Source: Brucella thiophenivorans (GTDB lineage Bacteria; Pseudomonadota; Alphaproteobacteria; Rhizobiales; Rhizobiaceae). From it: a DNA stretch of 64,000 bases. Made by a program: the position numbers and the translations under genes. The DNA lies in the NCBI RefSeq assembly GCF_002252445.1, contig NZ_NNRJ01000012.1:124001-188000 (forward strand), written 5' to 3'. The notes under the pieces were generated by a model. That model was not told the origin of the DNA, searched no databases, and worked only from the letters and a program-made list of their open reading frames with translations. This document shows positions 1 to 8,948 of the stretch, in pieces; within the stretch, counting starts at the first letter, position 1, and the number at the start of each line of letters is the position of its first letter.

Positions 1-456
1 GAAGGCATGGCAGGATGACATAATTGCGCGGCGCATTTTCTTTTCAACGGCAACCGCATTGGCATTCATCGCAACATCCATCGCACCGATCATGCCGCCA
101 AAATAGAACATAACAATCACGGCTGTGACGATATTCGGCACAAGCGCGATAATCAGCAAGGCGGGGATAAGACCAATCGCAAAAAGCTTAACCACGAGAC
201 CTGAGCCGCGATGTGCCGACAAGGCTCCCGCAACGGGCATCATCGAAAGCGAACCGATACCAAAAACGAGGATCATTAATCCCATGCCACTGGTGTCAAG
301 ACCAAGACGCCCGGCAAATTCTGGAATTTTTGGCGCCCAGCCGCCAAAAATATAACCATTCATGAGAAACAGCAGTGCTACCGCAATGCGCTCTCTGGTC
401 ACGATCGGCGCTCGATCATTCAGCGCATCGTTTTGTCCGACAGTCTGTTCCATCAT
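1..456 (-). CDS. MFS transporter, YbjJ-like (truncated by window edge)
   Basis: The reverse strand reads an open frame that starts with two consecutive ATG codons at 456 and 453 and runs off the left edge, giving about 151 residues. The visible part begins MMEQTVGQND and holds about four hydrophobic membrane segments, including a MNGYIFGGWAPKIPEF stretch and a conserved AMNANAVAVE segment. These are typical of the inner-membrane major facilitator subgroup around E. coli YbjJ, so a transporter is secure but the substrate cannot be read. The start lies 4 nt past the stop of the DeoR gene, with GAGGAAATG as ribosome site inside that junction, so the two genes form an operon and the regulator probably controls the transporter. 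The C-terminal two thirds lie outside the window. Confidence 0.85.
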   Translation of the reverse strand, partial: MMEQTVGQNDALNDRAPIVTRERIAVALLFLMNGYIFGGWAPKIPEFAGRLGLDTSGMGLMILVFGIGSLSMMPVAGALSAHRGSGLVVKLFAIGLIPALLIIALVPNIVTAVIVMFYFGGMIGAMDVAMNANAVAVEKKMRRAIMSSCHAF

Positions 457-460
457 TTCC

Positions 461-1243
461 TCAGCCACGCCCTTCTACGGCGTGTATAATCGTGATGCCC
501 GATGCCCGATAGGGCGTAAGCACATCTTCATTTGCATCCTGTTCGACAGCCATAACATTGACCGCCTCAATGGGTATGACATCGTGTGCCGCAACAGTGC
601 CGAGCTTGTCACTGGTAATTGCCAGAACCACCTTGCGACTGCGCCCGGCAATAACCCGCTTGAATTCCGCATCTTCCAGATGAAGTGCCGTAATACCTGT
701 CTCGGCAGAAAAGCCGCAAACGCCAAGCATACAAAGATCAGGCCGCACCAATTCAGCATCGCGCAAAGCCCGCGCACCGACCGCCGCACTGACACGGCGA
801 TCAATCGGACCGCCAATCATCACAACGTCAATCTTGTCTGATTGCAGAGCGATAGCAGCAATAGACGGCGTGTTGGTCACAATGCTCAGCACATCACCCC
901 GATCAACCAGCAGCCGCGCCAGCGCTAGATTGGTCGAGGACGAATCCAGAAACACCGTCATATTCGGTTCGATCAAACCAGCCAGCGTTTCGGCAAGTAC
1001 TGTTTTTGCTTCCGGTCTTTCCGTGTCGCGTTCAACAAGCGGCGCATAAGACGGTGCAGCCTTCAGCGCACCGCCATAAACACGCTTGCAAAGGCCCGCT
1101 GCGGCCATCTCGCGAAGATCGCGACGGATCGTATCTTCTGACACCCCAAAAGATTCGGCGAGCTCATTGGCCAGCACGCGCCCGGATTGCTCAAGCAGCT
1201 CCTGAATGCGTACTTGTCTTTCGTGCAATAAAAGCTCTGTCAT
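461..1243 (-). CDS. DeoR/GlpR-family transcriptional regulator
   Basis: A 260-residue protein with the usual DeoR layout. An N-terminal winged helix-turn-helix (residues about 6-60) contains the signature VSEDTIRRDLREMAAAGLCKR, and a DeoRC sensor domain (about 75-235) contains FLDSSSTNLALA and the VTNTPSIA loop that binds sugar phosphates in this family. Such proteins repress catabolic or transport operons and are released by a phosphorylated sugar; the effector here is unknown. The ATG has AAAGGA as ribosome site 7-10 nt upstream. It is transcribed first, with the MFS transporter 4 nt downstream. The upstream region contains related TGCAC/GTGCA half-sites around 1262-1296 that could be its operator, but this is weak. 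Confidence 0.9.
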   Translation of the reverse strand: MTELLLHERQVRIQELLEQSGRVLANELAESFGVSEDTIRRDLREMAAAGLCKRVYGGALKAAPSYAPLVERDTERPEAKTVLAETLAGLIEPNMTVFLDSSSTNLALARLLVDRGDVLSIVTNTPSIAAIALQSDKIDVVMIGGPIDRRVSAAVGARALRDAELVRPDLCMLGVCGFSAETGITALHLEDAEFKRVIAGRSRKVVLAITSDKLGTVAAHDVIPIEAVNVMAVEQDANEDVLTPYRASGITIIHAVEGRG

Positions 1244-1326
1244 AGACGTTTCCTTTCATCATGCACAAACACGCATAAGTCGGTACAATCGTGCATATCA
1301 GATTTTCGCCGAGGAGCAAGCAAAAG

Positions 1327-1362
1327 AAAACGCCGCACCCATTTTCTGGGCGCGGCGTTTCC
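1327..1362 (-). terminator. Rho-independent terminator of pyc
   Basis: Read on the minus strand just after the pyc stop, a GC-rich stem (AACGCCGCGCCC pairing with GGGTGCGGCGTT, one G-U pair) with a short AT-rich loop is followed by TTTTCTTTTG. Position and U-rich tail fit an intrinsic terminator for pyruvate carboxylase. Confidence 0.8.
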
Positions 1363-1381
1363 AAGATTTGTAGAAAAGGAA

Positions 1382-4300
1382 TTACTCGCCAAAGACGATC
1401 AAAAGATCCTTCGCGTCAATCTGCTCGCCGGGGCGCACAAGCACTTCGGCAATCGAACCATCGCGTTCGGCACGCAGAGCCGTTTCCATCTTCATCGCTT
1501 CAATGGACAGCAGTACATCGCCAGCTTTCACAGTCTGGCCTTGCGAGACCGCGACAGTGGACACGACACCCGGCATCGGCGCGCCGACCTGGCGGTCATT
1601 GCCAAGTTCTGCCTTGCGCTTAACACCACCCGACGCACCCTTGGCACGGTTTGGCACCTTGACGCGGCGCGGCTGACCGTTGAGTTCGAAGAACACCGTG
1701 ACCATGCCCTTCTCGTCAGTCTCAGACATTGCCTGATTGACGATCACAAGCGTCTTGCCGCGTTCGAGATCAACGAAGACTTCTTCTTCCGGCTTCAGAC
1801 CATAGAAATAAACTGGCGTTGGCAGAACACTGGTCGGGCCATAATTTTCCTGCGCTGCCGCATAATCGGTGAAGACTTTCGGATACATCAGGTATGAAGC
1901 AAACTCCTGATCCGTGATTTCGCGGCCAAGTGTTTCTTCAGTGGATTTACGCTCTGCAGCGAGATCAGCGGCAGGCAGCAGTGAACCCGGACGATCCGTG
2001 AATGGCTTTTCGTCTTTCAGCACCTTCTTCTGAAGAGATTCAGGCCAACCCGATGGCGGCTGACCAAGATCACCACGCATCATCGACACAACCGAATCCG
2101 GGAAAGCAATATCTTTGTCCGGGTTTTCAACGTCGGCGACAGTCAAATCCTGAGAGACCATCATAAGCGCCATGTCGCCCACCACCTTTGAGGACGGCGT
2201 GACCTTAACAATATCGCCAAACATGCGGTTCACATCTGCATAGGCCTGCGCCACTTCATGCCAGCGAGTTTCCAGTCCCAGCGAACGCGCCTGTTCTTTC
2301 AGGTTTGTAAACTGACCGCCCGGCATTTCATGCAGGTATACTTCGGAAGCCGGTCCCTTGAGATCGCTTTCGAAGGCCGCATACTGGTTGCGCACCGCTT
2401 CCCAATAGAAAGAAATGCGGCGGATTGTTTCCGTATCAAGACCCGGATCACGTTCTGATCCATGTAGTGCTTCAACAATCGAACCAAGACAAGGCTGAGA
2501 TGTATTGCCTGAGAAGGCATCCATAGCCGCATCCACCGCATCCACGCCCGCATCAACCGCTGCAAGCACAGTCGCCGCAGAAATGCCCGATGTATCATGG
2601 GTATGGAAATGGATCGGCAGATCGGTTTCCTCGCGTAGCGTCTTAAACAGCACACGTGCCGCCGCAGGCTTCAACAAGCCCGCCATGTCTTTGACAGCAA
2701 TGATATGCGCGCCAGCTTTTTCAACCTGCTTGGCCAGATCAACATAATATTTAAGGTCATATTTGGCGCGTTCAGGATTGAGAATATCGCCCGTATAGCA
2801 AATCGCTGCCTCACAGAGCTTGTCCTCTTCCAGCACCGCATCCATCGACACGCGCATGTTCTCAACCCAGTTAAGGCTGTCGAACACACGGAAGAGGTCC
2901 ATGCCGCCACGCGCTGCTTCACGCACGAAATATTTTACCACATTGTCCGGATAGGACTTGTAGCCGACACCATTGGCGCCGCGCAGCAGCATTTGCAGCA
3001 GGATATTCGGCGCGCCTTCACGCACCATCGCAAGGCGTTCCCACGGATCTTCCGTCAAGAAGCGCATCGACACGTCAAAGGTCGCACCGCCCCAGCATTC
3101 AAGCGAAAACAGGTTCGGCAGCGCCTGTGCATAGGCATTTGCCACGCGTACAATATCATAGGTACGCACGCGGGTTGCCAGCAGTGACTGATGACCGTCA
3201 CGCATAGTCGTATCGGTCAACAGAACGCGCTTTTCATTACGCATCCATTCGGCAAACTTTTTCGGTCCAAGCTTATCAAGCAACTGCTTTGTACCGTCGG
3301 TAACAGGCTTATCACCAAACCACGGCACAACGGGCTTTGCAGCATCTTGCGATGGCAGCGCACGTCCCTTGGTCTCAGGATGACCATTGACGGTGACATC
3401 AGCAACATAGGTCAAAAGCTTGGTCGCACGGTCCTGACGCCTCATGTGTGTGAAGAGTTCTGGCGTCGTGTCGATAAAGCGCGTCGTGTAATCATTCGAC
3501 TGGAACTTCGGATGATTGATGATCGCTTCAACAAAAGTCAGGTTGGTGGCAACACCGCGAATACGGAACTCGCGAAGCGCGCGGTCCATACGGCGAATGG
3601 CTTCAATCGGCGTTGAACCTGATGCGGTGACCTTCACCAGCAGCGGATCATAATAGCGTGTGATGACCGCGCCCGAATAGGCCGTGCCGCCATCAAGACG
3701 AATCCCAAAGCCCGATGCCGAGCGATAGGCCTGAATGCGACCATAGTCAGGTACAAAATTCTGTTCCGGGTCTTCGGTCGTGATACGGCACTGCAACGCA
3801 TGACCGTTGAGGCGAATATCCTTCTGCTCCGGCACGCCCGATTCTGGCGTTCCGATCGCATAGCCTTCCAGAATATGAATCTGCGCCTTGACGATGTCGA
3901 TACCTGTCACTTCTTCAGTGACGGTATGCTCCACCTGAATGCGCGGGTTTACTTCGATGAAGTAAAACGCGCCGGTATCAGCATCCATCAGGAATTCGAC
4001 GGTGCCTGCACCGATATAATCGGTGGCATGTGCGATCTTCAGGCCATAGCCCGCCAGTTCCTGACGCTGTGCATCGTTAAGGTAAGGCGCAGGCGCACGC
4101 TCAACAACTTTCTGATTGCGGCGCTGGATCGAGCAATCGCGCTCATAAAGATGAACGGCATTGCCATGCGTATCACCCAAAATCTGCACTTCGACGTGAC
4201 GCGCACGCTCGACAAGCTTTTCAAGATAGACTTCGTCCTTGCCGAAAGCGGCTTTGGCTTCGCGCTTGGCTTCAACCACTTCGCGATCAAGGTCCACTTC

Positions 4301-4843
4301 CTCACGGATGGCACGCATACCGCGACCACCACCGCCCCATGAGGCTTTGAGCATCAACGGATAGCCGATCTTGGCAGCAAGCTTTTTAACTTCTTCAATA
4401 TCGTCGGGCAGCGGATCAGTCGCAGGCACCACCGGCACACCGATCTCAATGGCAAGATTACGTGCTGCAACCTTGTTGCCAAGACGACGCATAGTTTCAG
4501 GCTTAGGGCCAATGAAAATGATGCCATTCTGCGCACAAGCATCCGCAAATTCAGGGCTTTCCGACAAAAGGCCATAGCCCGGATGAATGGCATCCGCGCC
4601 TGAAAGCTTGGCCACGCGAATGACTTCTTCAATCGACAGATAGCTTTCAATCGGCCCCAGATCACGCGCCAGATGCGGCCCACGACCGACCTGATAGCTT
4701 TCATCTGCTTTAAAGCGATGCAATGAGAGTTTGTCTTCCTCTGCCCATATAGCGACCGTTTTAATGCCAAGTTCATTGGCTGCACGGAACACGCGGATAG
4801 CAATTTCTGAACGGTTGGCGACCAGAATTTTTCTAATGGGCAA
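1382..4843 (-). CDS. pyc: Pyruvate carboxylase
   Basis: A full-length single-chain pyruvate carboxylase of 1153 residues, which makes oxaloacetate from pyruvate, bicarbonate and ATP to refill the TCA cycle. Domains in order: biotin carboxylase (about 1-450) with the ATP-grasp glycine loop KASWGGGGRGMR; carboxyltransferase (about 530-800) with TTMRDGHQSLLATR; the PYC tetramerisation domain; and a C-terminal biotinyl domain with AMKM, whose Lys1118 is the biotin site 36 residues from the end. A TTG at 4843 is chosen as start: GGGAG lies 8-12 nt upstream and the protein then begins (M)PIRKILVANRSEIA, which is where the family begins. A TTG at 4864 is also open but has no ribosome site. The gene is monocistronic. 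Confidence 0.97.
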   Translation of the reverse strand: MPIRKILVANRSEIAIRVFRAANELGIKTVAIWAEEDKLSLHRFKADESYQVGRGPHLARDLGPIESYLSIEEVIRVAKLSGADAIHPGYGLLSESPEFADACAQNGIIFIGPKPETMRRLGNKVAARNLAIEIGVPVVPATDPLPDDIEEVKKLAAKIGYPLMLKASWGGGGRGMRAIREEVDLDREVVEAKREAKAAFGKDEVYLEKLVERARHVEVQILGDTHGNAVHLYERDCSIQRRNQKVVERAPAPYLNDAQRQELAGYGLKIAHATDYIGAGTVEFLMDADTGAFYFIEVNPRIQVEHTVTEEVTGIDIVKAQIHILEGYAIGTPESGVPEQKDIRLNGHALQCRITTEDPEQNFVPDYGRIQAYRSASGFGIRLDGGTAYSGAVITRYYDPLLVKVTASGSTPIEAIRRMDRALREFRIRGVATNLTFVEAIINHPKFQSNDYTTRFIDTTPELFTHMRRQDRATKLLTYVADVTVNGHPETKGRALPSQDAAKPVVPWFGDKPVTDGTKQLLDKLGPKKFAEWMRNEKRVLLTDTTMRDGHQSLLATRVRTYDIVRVANAYAQALPNLFSLECWGGATFDVSMRFLTEDPWERLAMVREGAPNILLQMLLRGANGVGYKSYPDNVVKYFVREAARGGMDLFRVFDSLNWVENMRVSMDAVLEEDKLCEAAICYTGDILNPERAKYDLKYYVDLAKQVEKAGAHIIAVKDMAGLLKPAAARVLFKTLREETDLPIHFHTHDTSGISAATVLAAVDAGVDAVDAAMDAFSGNTSQPCLGSIVEALHGSERDPGLDTETIRRISFYWEAVRNQYAAFESDLKGPASEVYLHEMPGGQFTNLKEQARSLGLETRWHEVAQAYADVNRMFGDIVKVTPSSKVVGDMALMMVSQDLTVADVENPDKDIAFPDSVVSMMRGDLGQPPSGWPESLQKKVLKDEKPFTDRPGSLLPAADLAAERKSTEETLGREITDQEFASYLMYPKVFTDYAAAQENYGPTSVLPTPVYFYGLKPEEEVFVDLERGKTLVIVNQAMSETDEKGMVTVFFELNGQPRRVKVPNRAKGASGGVKRKAELGNDRQVGAPMPGVVSTVAVSQGQTVKAGDVLLSIEAMKMETALRAERDGSIAEVLVRPGEQIDAKDLLIVFGE

Positions 4844-4935
4844 GGCAGGACTCCCAGACTGCAATGATAGGTATGACTTTGATTAGCCTGCAATGTAAGC
4901 AAGCGCAAACGAACTGTGCAGTTGAGAGATAAAAA

Positions 4936-4966
4936 CAAAACGCCCGACTAAAAGCCGGGCATTCTG
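4936..4966 (-). terminator. Rho-independent terminator downstream of livK1
   Basis: On the minus strand GCCCGGC-loop-GTCGGGC (7 bp with one G-U) is followed by GTTTTGTTTTT. It lies about 130 nt beyond the livK1 stop and ahead of the pyc start, so it isolates the two units. Confidence 0.75.
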
Positions 4967-5035
4967 CCAAAATTTAAAGCAAAATATGCTAATATATGAG
5001 GCATATTGCACGATATTGCGGGAGTAATCACGCAG

Positions 5036-5078
5036 TCATCTGGCTAAAAATTGTTCAACAATCTATTTTGCCAGATGA
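5036..5078 (-). other. Nested inverted repeat in livK1 3' region
   Basis: TCATCTGGC (5036-5044) pairs with GCCAGATGA (5070-5078), and an inner ATTGTT/AACAAT pair is separated by one base. The transcript of livK1 would fold this 16 nt after the stop codon. The apex is too tight to be ideal and the tail lacks a U-tract, so it is more likely a 3'-end stabiliser than the terminator itself, which is found further on. Confidence 0.5.
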
Positions 5079-5094
5079 GTCTGCCTTAATGACC

Positions 5095-6213
5095 TTACTT
5101 CTTCTGGAAGTAATTATACTTGCCATCATCGCCCTTGCGCCATTCAAACATCACGTAAGGCGAAAGGCTTGGATCGCCCTTTGCATCGTAGGAGAGATCG
5201 CCAAGCACGGTCTTGAACGGACCTTTGCCCTTCAAAGCTGCCGCGACTTCCTGCGGATCATTGTTACCGGCAGCATTAGCCGCATCTACCAGCGACTGAA
5301 CACCGGCATAAGCGTAGAAGGTGTAAGCTTCCGGCTCAAAGCCCTTGTCGCGGAATGCCTTGATCAGATCGGCATTGGCTGCATCATCACGCGGGTCTGG
5401 ACCGAAGGTGTTGAGAACGCCGCCAACCGCATCGCCCGCGATCGAAGCCAGTTCGTTCGACACAATACCATCGCCTGAAATGAACTGCGCCTTCAAACCC
5501 TGATCAGCCATCTGGCGAATGATCAGGCCGGCTTCCGGGTGCATACCACCCCAATAAACAGCAGTGATGCCCGCAGCCTTCATCTTGGAAATCAGCGCCG
5601 AGAAATCCTTGTCACCCTGATTGATGCCTTCGTAAAGGGTCTCTTCCTTGCCATTGGCATTGAGCGACTTCTTGGTTTCATCGGCAAGGCCCTGACCATA
5701 AGGGGTCTTGTCGTGCAGGATAGCAACTTTGCCGTCCTTGTAATTGTCAGCAATATATTTGCCGGCAACGATGCCCTGCTGGTCATCACGACGACAGGTG
5801 CGGAAAGTGTTCCACAAATCACGCTCGGTGAAGGTCGGGTTCGTCGTGCCCGGAGCAATCATCAGCACGCCATTTTCAGCGTAAATATCGGACGTTGGAA
5901 TACTGACGCCGGAATTGAAGTGACCAATAACGAACTGTACGCCATCACCAACGAATTTATTGGCAACCGAAATACCCTGACGCGGATCAGCGGCATCATC
6001 GCCATAAACGATAGAGATCTGTTCGCCATTCATGCCACCCTTGGCATTGGCCTCTGCAACAGCTGCTTCAACGCCGCGCTTGATCTGATCGCCATAGGCG
6101 GCCTGACCACCAGTCAATGGCGCACCAACGCCCAGCACAACATCAGCAAAAGACGCTCCGCCCATCGCAACCAGTGCAGAAAGGCATACGCCGCAGAATA
6201 AGGATTTCTTCAA
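5095..6213 (-). CDS. livK: Branched-chain amino acid ABC transporter substrate-binding protein (copy 1)
   Basis: A 372-residue periplasmic binding protein of the Leu/Ile/Val (peripla_BP_6) family. A Sec signal peptide ([19 protein letters not shown]...ASFA) is followed by mature protein starting [12 protein letters not shown]. The family hallmarks are present: [22 protein letters not shown] for ligand contact, and the two-lobed fold through to the WGGMHPEAG segment. The start is TTG at 6213 with GGGAG 8-12 nt upstream. It lies immediately downstream of a near-identical paralogue at 6554-7669; the two align without visible gaps over nearly all their length. It has its own leader and terminator, so it can be expressed separately. 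Ligand range is unknown and may differ from copy 2. Confidence 0.93.
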   Translation of the reverse strand: MKKSLFCGVCLSALVAMGGASFADVVLGVGAPLTGGQAAYGDQIKRGVEAAVAEANAKGGMNGEQISIVYGDDAADPRQGISVANKFVGDGVQFVIGHFNSGVSIPTSDIYAENGVLMIAPGTTNPTFTERDLWNTFRTCRRDDQQGIVAGKYIADNYKDGKVAILHDKTPYGQGLADETKKSLNANGKEETLYEGINQGDKDFSALISKMKAAGITAVYWGGMHPEAGLIIRQMADQGLKAQFISGDGIVSNELASIAGDAVGGVLNTFGPDPRDDAANADLIKAFRDKGFEPEAYTFYAYAGVQSLVDAANAAGNNDPQEVAAALKGKGPFKTVLGDLSYDAKGDPSLSPYVMFEWRKGDDGKYNYFQKK

Positions 6214-6223
6214 TTCAACTACT

Positions 6224-6331
6224 CCCTAGAGTGCGCTTCAATCTGGTTGGATCAGGTCGGCGCACTCATCCATTGTTTTAACGCGCATCTTTGTCCGAAA
6301 ACCGTTTCACACTTTTCGGGATGTGCTCTAG
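6224..6331 (-). repeat. Dispersed ~105-bp palindromic repeat, copy A
   Basis: The minus strand of this block matches 62311-62417 on the plus strand over about 105 bp. Shared landmarks are CATCCCGAAAAGTGTGAAACG, then TTCGGACAAAGATGCGCGT, then GCGCCGA(C/T)CTGATCCAA(C/T)CAGATTGA, ending in GCGC(A/T)CTC. The outer ends and the inner CCGAAAA segments are inverted repeats, so the element folds into two hairpins. It would be transcribed as part of the livK1 leader. Brucellaceae genomes are known to carry short palindromic repeat families of about this size. Confidence 0.8.
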
Positions 6332-6358
6332 CCAATCCACCCCTCCTCAGGGGAACGA

Positions 6359-6386
6359 ATTATTCACCGCGATAAACGCCAGACAA
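6359..6386 (-). promoter_or_regulatory. Candidate sigma70-like promoter of livK1
   Basis: On the minus strand TTGTCT (6386-6381) and AATAAT (6364-6359) are separated by 16 bp. The match to the consensus is fair only. If right, the livK1 leader is about 140 nt and includes the palindromic repeat. Confidence 0.35.
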
Positions 6387-6492
6387 AGTCGTTGAACTAG
6401 TTAGATTATCTTATTTTTTGATTGTCCAGTTCATTTTAATCTATAAATCATTCTATTTACGCATGATGTCATTCATTTAGTATATTGTAAAA

Positions 6493-6525
6493 TAAAAACG
6501 CCCGACAAATAGCCGGGCGTTCTTT
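6493..6525 (-). terminator. Rho-independent terminator of livK2
   Basis: On the minus strand AACGCCCGGC-TATTT-GTCGGGCGTT is followed by TTTATTTTA, a strong stem and U-tract about 30 nt past the livK2 stop. Its stem core resembles that of the livK1 terminator, as if both terminators were copied together with their gene. Confidence 0.85.
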
Positions 6526-6553
6526 CATTAAACGAAATATTTCTGCAAAAAAC

Positions 6554-7669
6554 TTACTGCTGAATGTAAGTATATTTCCCGTCGGCACCCTTTTCCCACT
6601 TATACATTACGTAACCTGGGAGTTTCGGATCGCCCTTCTCGTCATAGGACAGATCGCCAAGCACGGTTGGGAACGGACCTTTTTCCTTCAGAGCTTTAGC
6701 AATTTCCTGTGGGTCATTGCTACCGGCAGCCTTTGCGGCACCTGCCAGGGATTGAACAGCCGCATAGGCGTAGAGCGTGTAGGCTTCTGGTTCAAAGCCT
6801 GAATCGCGGAACTTCTTGACGAGTTCAGCATTGGCAGGAGCATTGCGTGGGTCTGGACCGAACGTGTTGAGCGTTCCGGCGACTGCATCCCCTGCTATCG
6901 AAGCCAGCTCGTTCGAAACGATACCATCGCCCGAAATGAACTGTACCTTCAGACCCTGATCGGCGAGCTGGCGGATGATGAGACCGGCTTCAGCGTGCAA
7001 ACCACCCCAATACAGAACGGTAACACCCTGCTGCTTGAGCTTGGCGATCAGTGCCGAGAAATCCTTCTCGCCAACATTCACGCCTTCATAGACGGTTTCT
7101 TTCACGCCCAGTTCGTTCAGCTTCTTCTTGGTTTCATCGGCAAGGCCCTGACCATAAGGGGTCTTGTCGTGAATGACGGCGACTTTGCCATCCTTGAAGT
7201 TGTCGAAGATGTACTGACCGGCCACAATGCCCTGCTGGTCATCACGACCACAAGTACGGAACGTGTTCCACAGATCACGCTCGGTATAGACCGGGTTGGT
7301 AGCGGCTGGCGAGATTTCGAGAATGCCGTTTTCAGCATAGACTTCAGAAGCCGGGATCGAAACGCCGGAGTTGAAGTGACCGATAACGTATTTCACGCCG
7401 TCAGCAGCAAACTTGTTTGCAACGGAAATACCCTGCTTCGGATCCGACACATCGTCGCCGAGTGTGATCGTGATCTTCTCGCCATTGATGCCACCGGCAT
7501 CGTTAATTTCCTTGATGGCTGCTTCTGTGCCCTTTTGAATCTGAGCGCCATAAACCGCATTAGGACCGGTGAGTGGTGCACCGATGCCCAAAAGCACATC
7601 TGCCCAAGCCGAGCCACTGAAAGCCATCACTGCTGCAAGAGCAACGCCAGAGAAAAGCGATTTCTTCAT
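6554..7669 (-). CDS. livK: Branched-chain amino acid ABC transporter substrate-binding protein (copy 2)
   Basis: A 371-residue periplasmic binding protein of the Leu/Ile/Val family, paralogous to the neighbouring gene at 5095-6213. The signal peptide [17 protein letters not shown]...SAWA is followed by [13 protein letters not shown]. The segments [20 protein letters not shown] and [15 protein letters not shown] give the ligand site. The ATG at 7669 has GGGAG 8-12 nt upstream. It lies 176 bp after the DUF6867 gene and downstream of livHMGF, so the protein probably delivers ligand to that permease. A possible promoter (TTGAAC, 17 bp, GATATT on the minus strand near 7741-7770) could allow the higher expression usual for binding proteins. 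Confidence 0.94.
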   Translation of the reverse strand: MKKSLFSGVALAAVMAFSGSAWADVLLGIGAPLTGPNAVYGAQIQKGTEAAIKEINDAGGINGEKITITLGDDVSDPKQGISVANKFAADGVKYVIGHFNSGVSIPASEVYAENGILEISPAATNPVYTERDLWNTFRTCGRDDQQGIVAGQYIFDNFKDGKVAVIHDKTPYGQGLADETKKKLNELGVKETVYEGVNVGEKDFSALIAKLKQQGVTVLYWGGLHAEAGLIIRQLADQGLKVQFISGDGIVSNELASIAGDAVAGTLNTFGPDPRNAPANAELVKKFRDSGFEPEAYTLYAYAAVQSLAGAAKAAGSNDPQEIAKALKEKGPFPTVLGDLSYDEKGDPKLPGYVMYKWEKGADGKYTYIQQ

Positions 7670-7845
7670 ACCTTGAACTCCCGATTATAGTTACCCCGAA
7701 CGATGTTTTTGCATCGCTTATTTTTCTTGCTGATTACCCAGCAATATCTACGCTGAATTCTATCTGTTCAACGTGATCTTTTTTAAAAACTCCGCCGCCA
7801 GAGCATTTTCAGTTTTTTCTTTTTGTCCCACGGCGAAGCTTTGTA

Positions 7846-8190
7846 TTATTTTGCCTTCCAGCTCAAAGGCGAAGCTTTTTCATAAAGCCAGTTATACTGG
7901 CGCACCATCTGCTTTGTGCGGGTAAAGCGATACCCGATCGTGCCAATAATCATCAGCACAATCACATCAACCAGATAATAGTGCAGCGAAAGCAACGTGC
8001 CTTCAAACAAGGCGTAGTGAATAAACCGCACTGCTGCACCCAATGGGATGAGATAGAGCAGCAGTTGCGGATAAGTCCGCCATGTTTGTGCACAGGCACG
8101 TCCTGTCATCCACGCTGCCCAGCCACCCAGAAGGCAAGTGATGAGAAAAAACAGCCAGAATGACGGTTCTTCGTAGAGAATTCCCTGCAT
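7846..8190 (-). CDS. DUF6867-type small membrane protein of the liv operon
   Basis: A 114-residue protein with three predicted membrane segments (about residues 10-29, 42-63 and 68-88) and a basic C-terminus (RFTRTKQMVRQYNWLYEKASPLSWKAK). It resembles the uncharacterised DUF6867 family, which in Hyphomicrobiales occurs beside Liv transporter genes; that family assignment is from memory. It lies 11 bp downstream of livF on the same strand, so it is co-transcribed with livHMGF. Its role is unknown. An accessory or stabilising subunit of the permease is a reasonable guess from position only. Confidence 0.75.
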   Translation of the reverse strand: MQGILYEEPSFWLFFLITCLLGGWAAWMTGRACAQTWRTYPQLLLYLIPLGAAVRFIHYALFEGTLLSLHYYLVDVIVLMIIGTIGYRFTRTKQMVRQYNWLYEKASPLSWKAK

Positions 8191-8201
8191 GTTTTTGCTC
8201 C

Positions 8202-8948
8202 TTAATGCCTTCCGCCTTCGAGATAGGCAGCGCGCACTTCCGGGTCAGCCAGCAGTTCGCGGCCTGCACCGCTCATGGTGATTGATCCATTGACCATAAC
8301 ATAACCGCGATCCGCAAGCTTGAGCGCACCAAACGCATTCTGCTCAACGAGGAACACAGTCAGCCCCTGCGTGCGGTTCAGTTCCTTGATTGCTTCAAAA
8401 ATCTGCTTGACGATCAACGGCGCAAGGCCCAGCGACGGTTCATCCAAAAGCAAAAGCTTTGGACGCGCCATCAGTGCACGTGCAATGGCCAGCATCTGCT
8501 GTTCGCCACCTGAAAGGGTGCCGCCACGCTGTGTTACACGCTCTTTCAGACGCGGGAAAAGCTCGAACATCAGCGCAACATCTTCTTCAAAATATTGCTG
8601 ATTATCGAGGCTTGCGCCCATCTGAAGATTTTCAAGAACCGTCATGCGCGGGAAAATACGACGACCTTCCGGCGATTGCGCAATACGCAGTTTGGCAATC
8701 TCATGAGGCGGCATCGACGTGATGTCTTTGCCGCCAAATAAAATACGCCCCGTACGCGCGCGTGGCGAGCCGAAGATGGTCATCATCAGCGTGGATTTAC
8801 CAGCGCCATTCGCACCGATAAGTGCTACGATTTCACCCTCATTAACGGTCAGATCAATGCCTTTGAGCGCGCGGATATTGCCGTAATAAGTTTCGACCTT
8901 TTCTACGGCCAGAAGCGGTTGTTTGGTCTGCATGGTTTCAGCCGTCAT
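8202..8948 (-). CDS. livF: Branched-chain amino acid ABC transporter ATP-binding protein LivF
   Basis: A 248-residue ABC ATPase, one of the two non-identical ATPases that drive the LivHM permease. Walker A is GANGAGKST, the signature is LSGGEQQMLAIARAL, and Walker B is LLLLDEPSLGLAP, followed by the switch histidine region FLVEQN (the H-loop position carries the LivF-typical Gln/Asn). The ATG overlaps the TAA stop of livG by one base (TAATG), which implies translational coupling and equal production of the two ATPases. Length is normal for the family. Confidence 0.95.
   Translation of the reverse strand: MTAETMQTKQPLLAVEKVETYYGNIRALKGIDLTVNEGEIVALIGANGAGKSTLMMTIFGSPRARTGRILFGGKDITSMPPHEIAKLRIAQSPEGRRIFPRMTVLENLQMGASLDNQQYFEEDVALMFELFPRLKERVTQRGGTLSGGEQQMLAIARALMARPKLLLLDEPSLGLAPLIVKQIFEAIKELNRTQGLTVFLVEQNAFGALKLADRGYVMVNGSITMSGAGRELLADPEVRAAYLEGGRH

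Larger units (their letters stand above)
6214..6553. other. 340-bp spacer between the two livK genes
   Basis: No gene is seen here. From left to right on the plus strand it holds the livK1 ribosome site, a copy of a dispersed ~105-bp palindromic repeat (6224-6331), a small CCCCT/AGGGG hairpin near 6340-6353, a candidate livK1 promoter, an AT-rich stretch at about 6400-6490, and the terminator of livK2 (6493-6525). Confidence 0.7.
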
